From the NCBI GenBank assembly GCA_044221135.1, contig JBGAPT010000033.1, positions 1-23,221 of the forward strand: a DNA stretch of 23,221 bases. Reading direction: 5' to 3'. Position 1 is the first letter of the stretch; the number at the start of each line of letters is the position of its first letter. This DNA comes from UBA4722 sp044221135 (GTDB taxonomy: Bacteria; Pseudomonadota; Gammaproteobacteria; DSM-16500). The notes under the pieces are model-generated. The model saw only the letters and a list, made by a program, of their open reading frames with translations. It searched no databases and was not told where the DNA came from. The translations under genes were made by a program, and so were the position numbers. Positions 23,083 through 23,221 of this stretch are shown in pieces.

Positions 23083-23221
23083 TGTGAATTCACATTTGAA
23101 GTGCACCAACTGTTTTATAAAAACCTGAGCAGGCGTTTTGTATCCTAAACATTTTCGTGGCGTATGGTTATAGTTTGCCACGATTTTTTCAATATCTTGG
23201 TGACTCAGCTCCCCTAGATCC
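23062..23221 (-). mobile_element. 3' end of an IS30-family insertion sequence (transposase C-terminus)
   Basis: Minus-strand reading from the right edge gives 52 residues: DLGELSHQDIEKIVANYNHT, then PRKCLGYKTPAQVF, then IKQLVHFKCEFTFPPSRE and a TGA at 23064-23062. NxxPRKCLGYKTPxxVF is the classic end of the DDE core of IS30 transposases. The rest of the element lies outside the window. The last codons (FPPSRE and the stop) are read from the palindromic repeat, so the insertion site supplies the stop codon. A 16-bp perfect palindrome AATGTGAATTCACATT (23081-23096) spans the junction and probably includes part of the terminal inverted repeat. Confidence 0.85.

Overview
The window looks like chromosome of an AT-rich gammaproteobacterium, most plausibly of the Legionellales/Coxiellaceae type. 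This rests on the gene order lepA-lepB-rnc-era-recO-pdxJ, the sdhE-ygfX pair, the oxygen-dependent hemF, the protein lengths, and intergenic palindromes of the 'CHPREGGDP' kind. No rRNA or tRNA is present, so the genus cannot be fixed from this window.

Layout. (1) 1-2773, minus strand: hemF (C-terminus beyond the window edge), an outer-membrane beta-barrel gene with a TTG start, a hairpin-rich insert flanked by a 12-bp direct repeat, then a secreted protein with a 12-residue Ala/Pro/Thr repeat tail, its promoter and a strong Rho-independent terminator. (2) 2933-11793, minus strand: cysS, then the housekeeping cluster lepA-lepB-rnc-era-recO-pdxJ-gltX. Four of its junctions are 4-nt ATGA overlaps. 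(3) 11885-12708: ygfX and sdhE; the 3' end of ygfX has been replaced by an inserted palindromic repeat. (4) 12790-15451, plus strand: an orphan small basic protein, then kbl-tdh (threonine to glycine plus acetyl-CoA). (5) 15552-19334, minus strand: htpG, an M17 aminopeptidase and a small secreted cysteine protein, behind a very good sigma-32-type heat-shock promoter. (6) 19512-23036, plus strand: a roughly 1174-residue flavoprotein fusing a GltD/NfnB-like module with two 4Fe-4S clusters to a PyrK/NfnA-like module, divergent from htpG. (7) 23062-23221, minus strand: the 3' end of an IS30-family transposase sitting directly on a copy of the palindromic repeat.

The thread through the accessory DNA is one palindromic repeat family, with core ATTCCC-N8-GGGAA(T/C), at 4404-4506, 9833-9935, 11885-12044 and 23061-23082. 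Two copies share the same internal loop, one lies between lepA and lepB, one supplies the end of ygfX, and one abuts an IS30 element. This resembles the neisserial dRS3/IS1655 relationship. The other notable items are the Nfn-like fusion enzyme with its near-leaderless promoter, the heat-shock promoter driving a chaperone-peptidase operon, and an RNase III in which a metal-binding Asp appears to be Cys. No complete new defence or mobile system is visible; most of the window is conserved housekeeping DNA.
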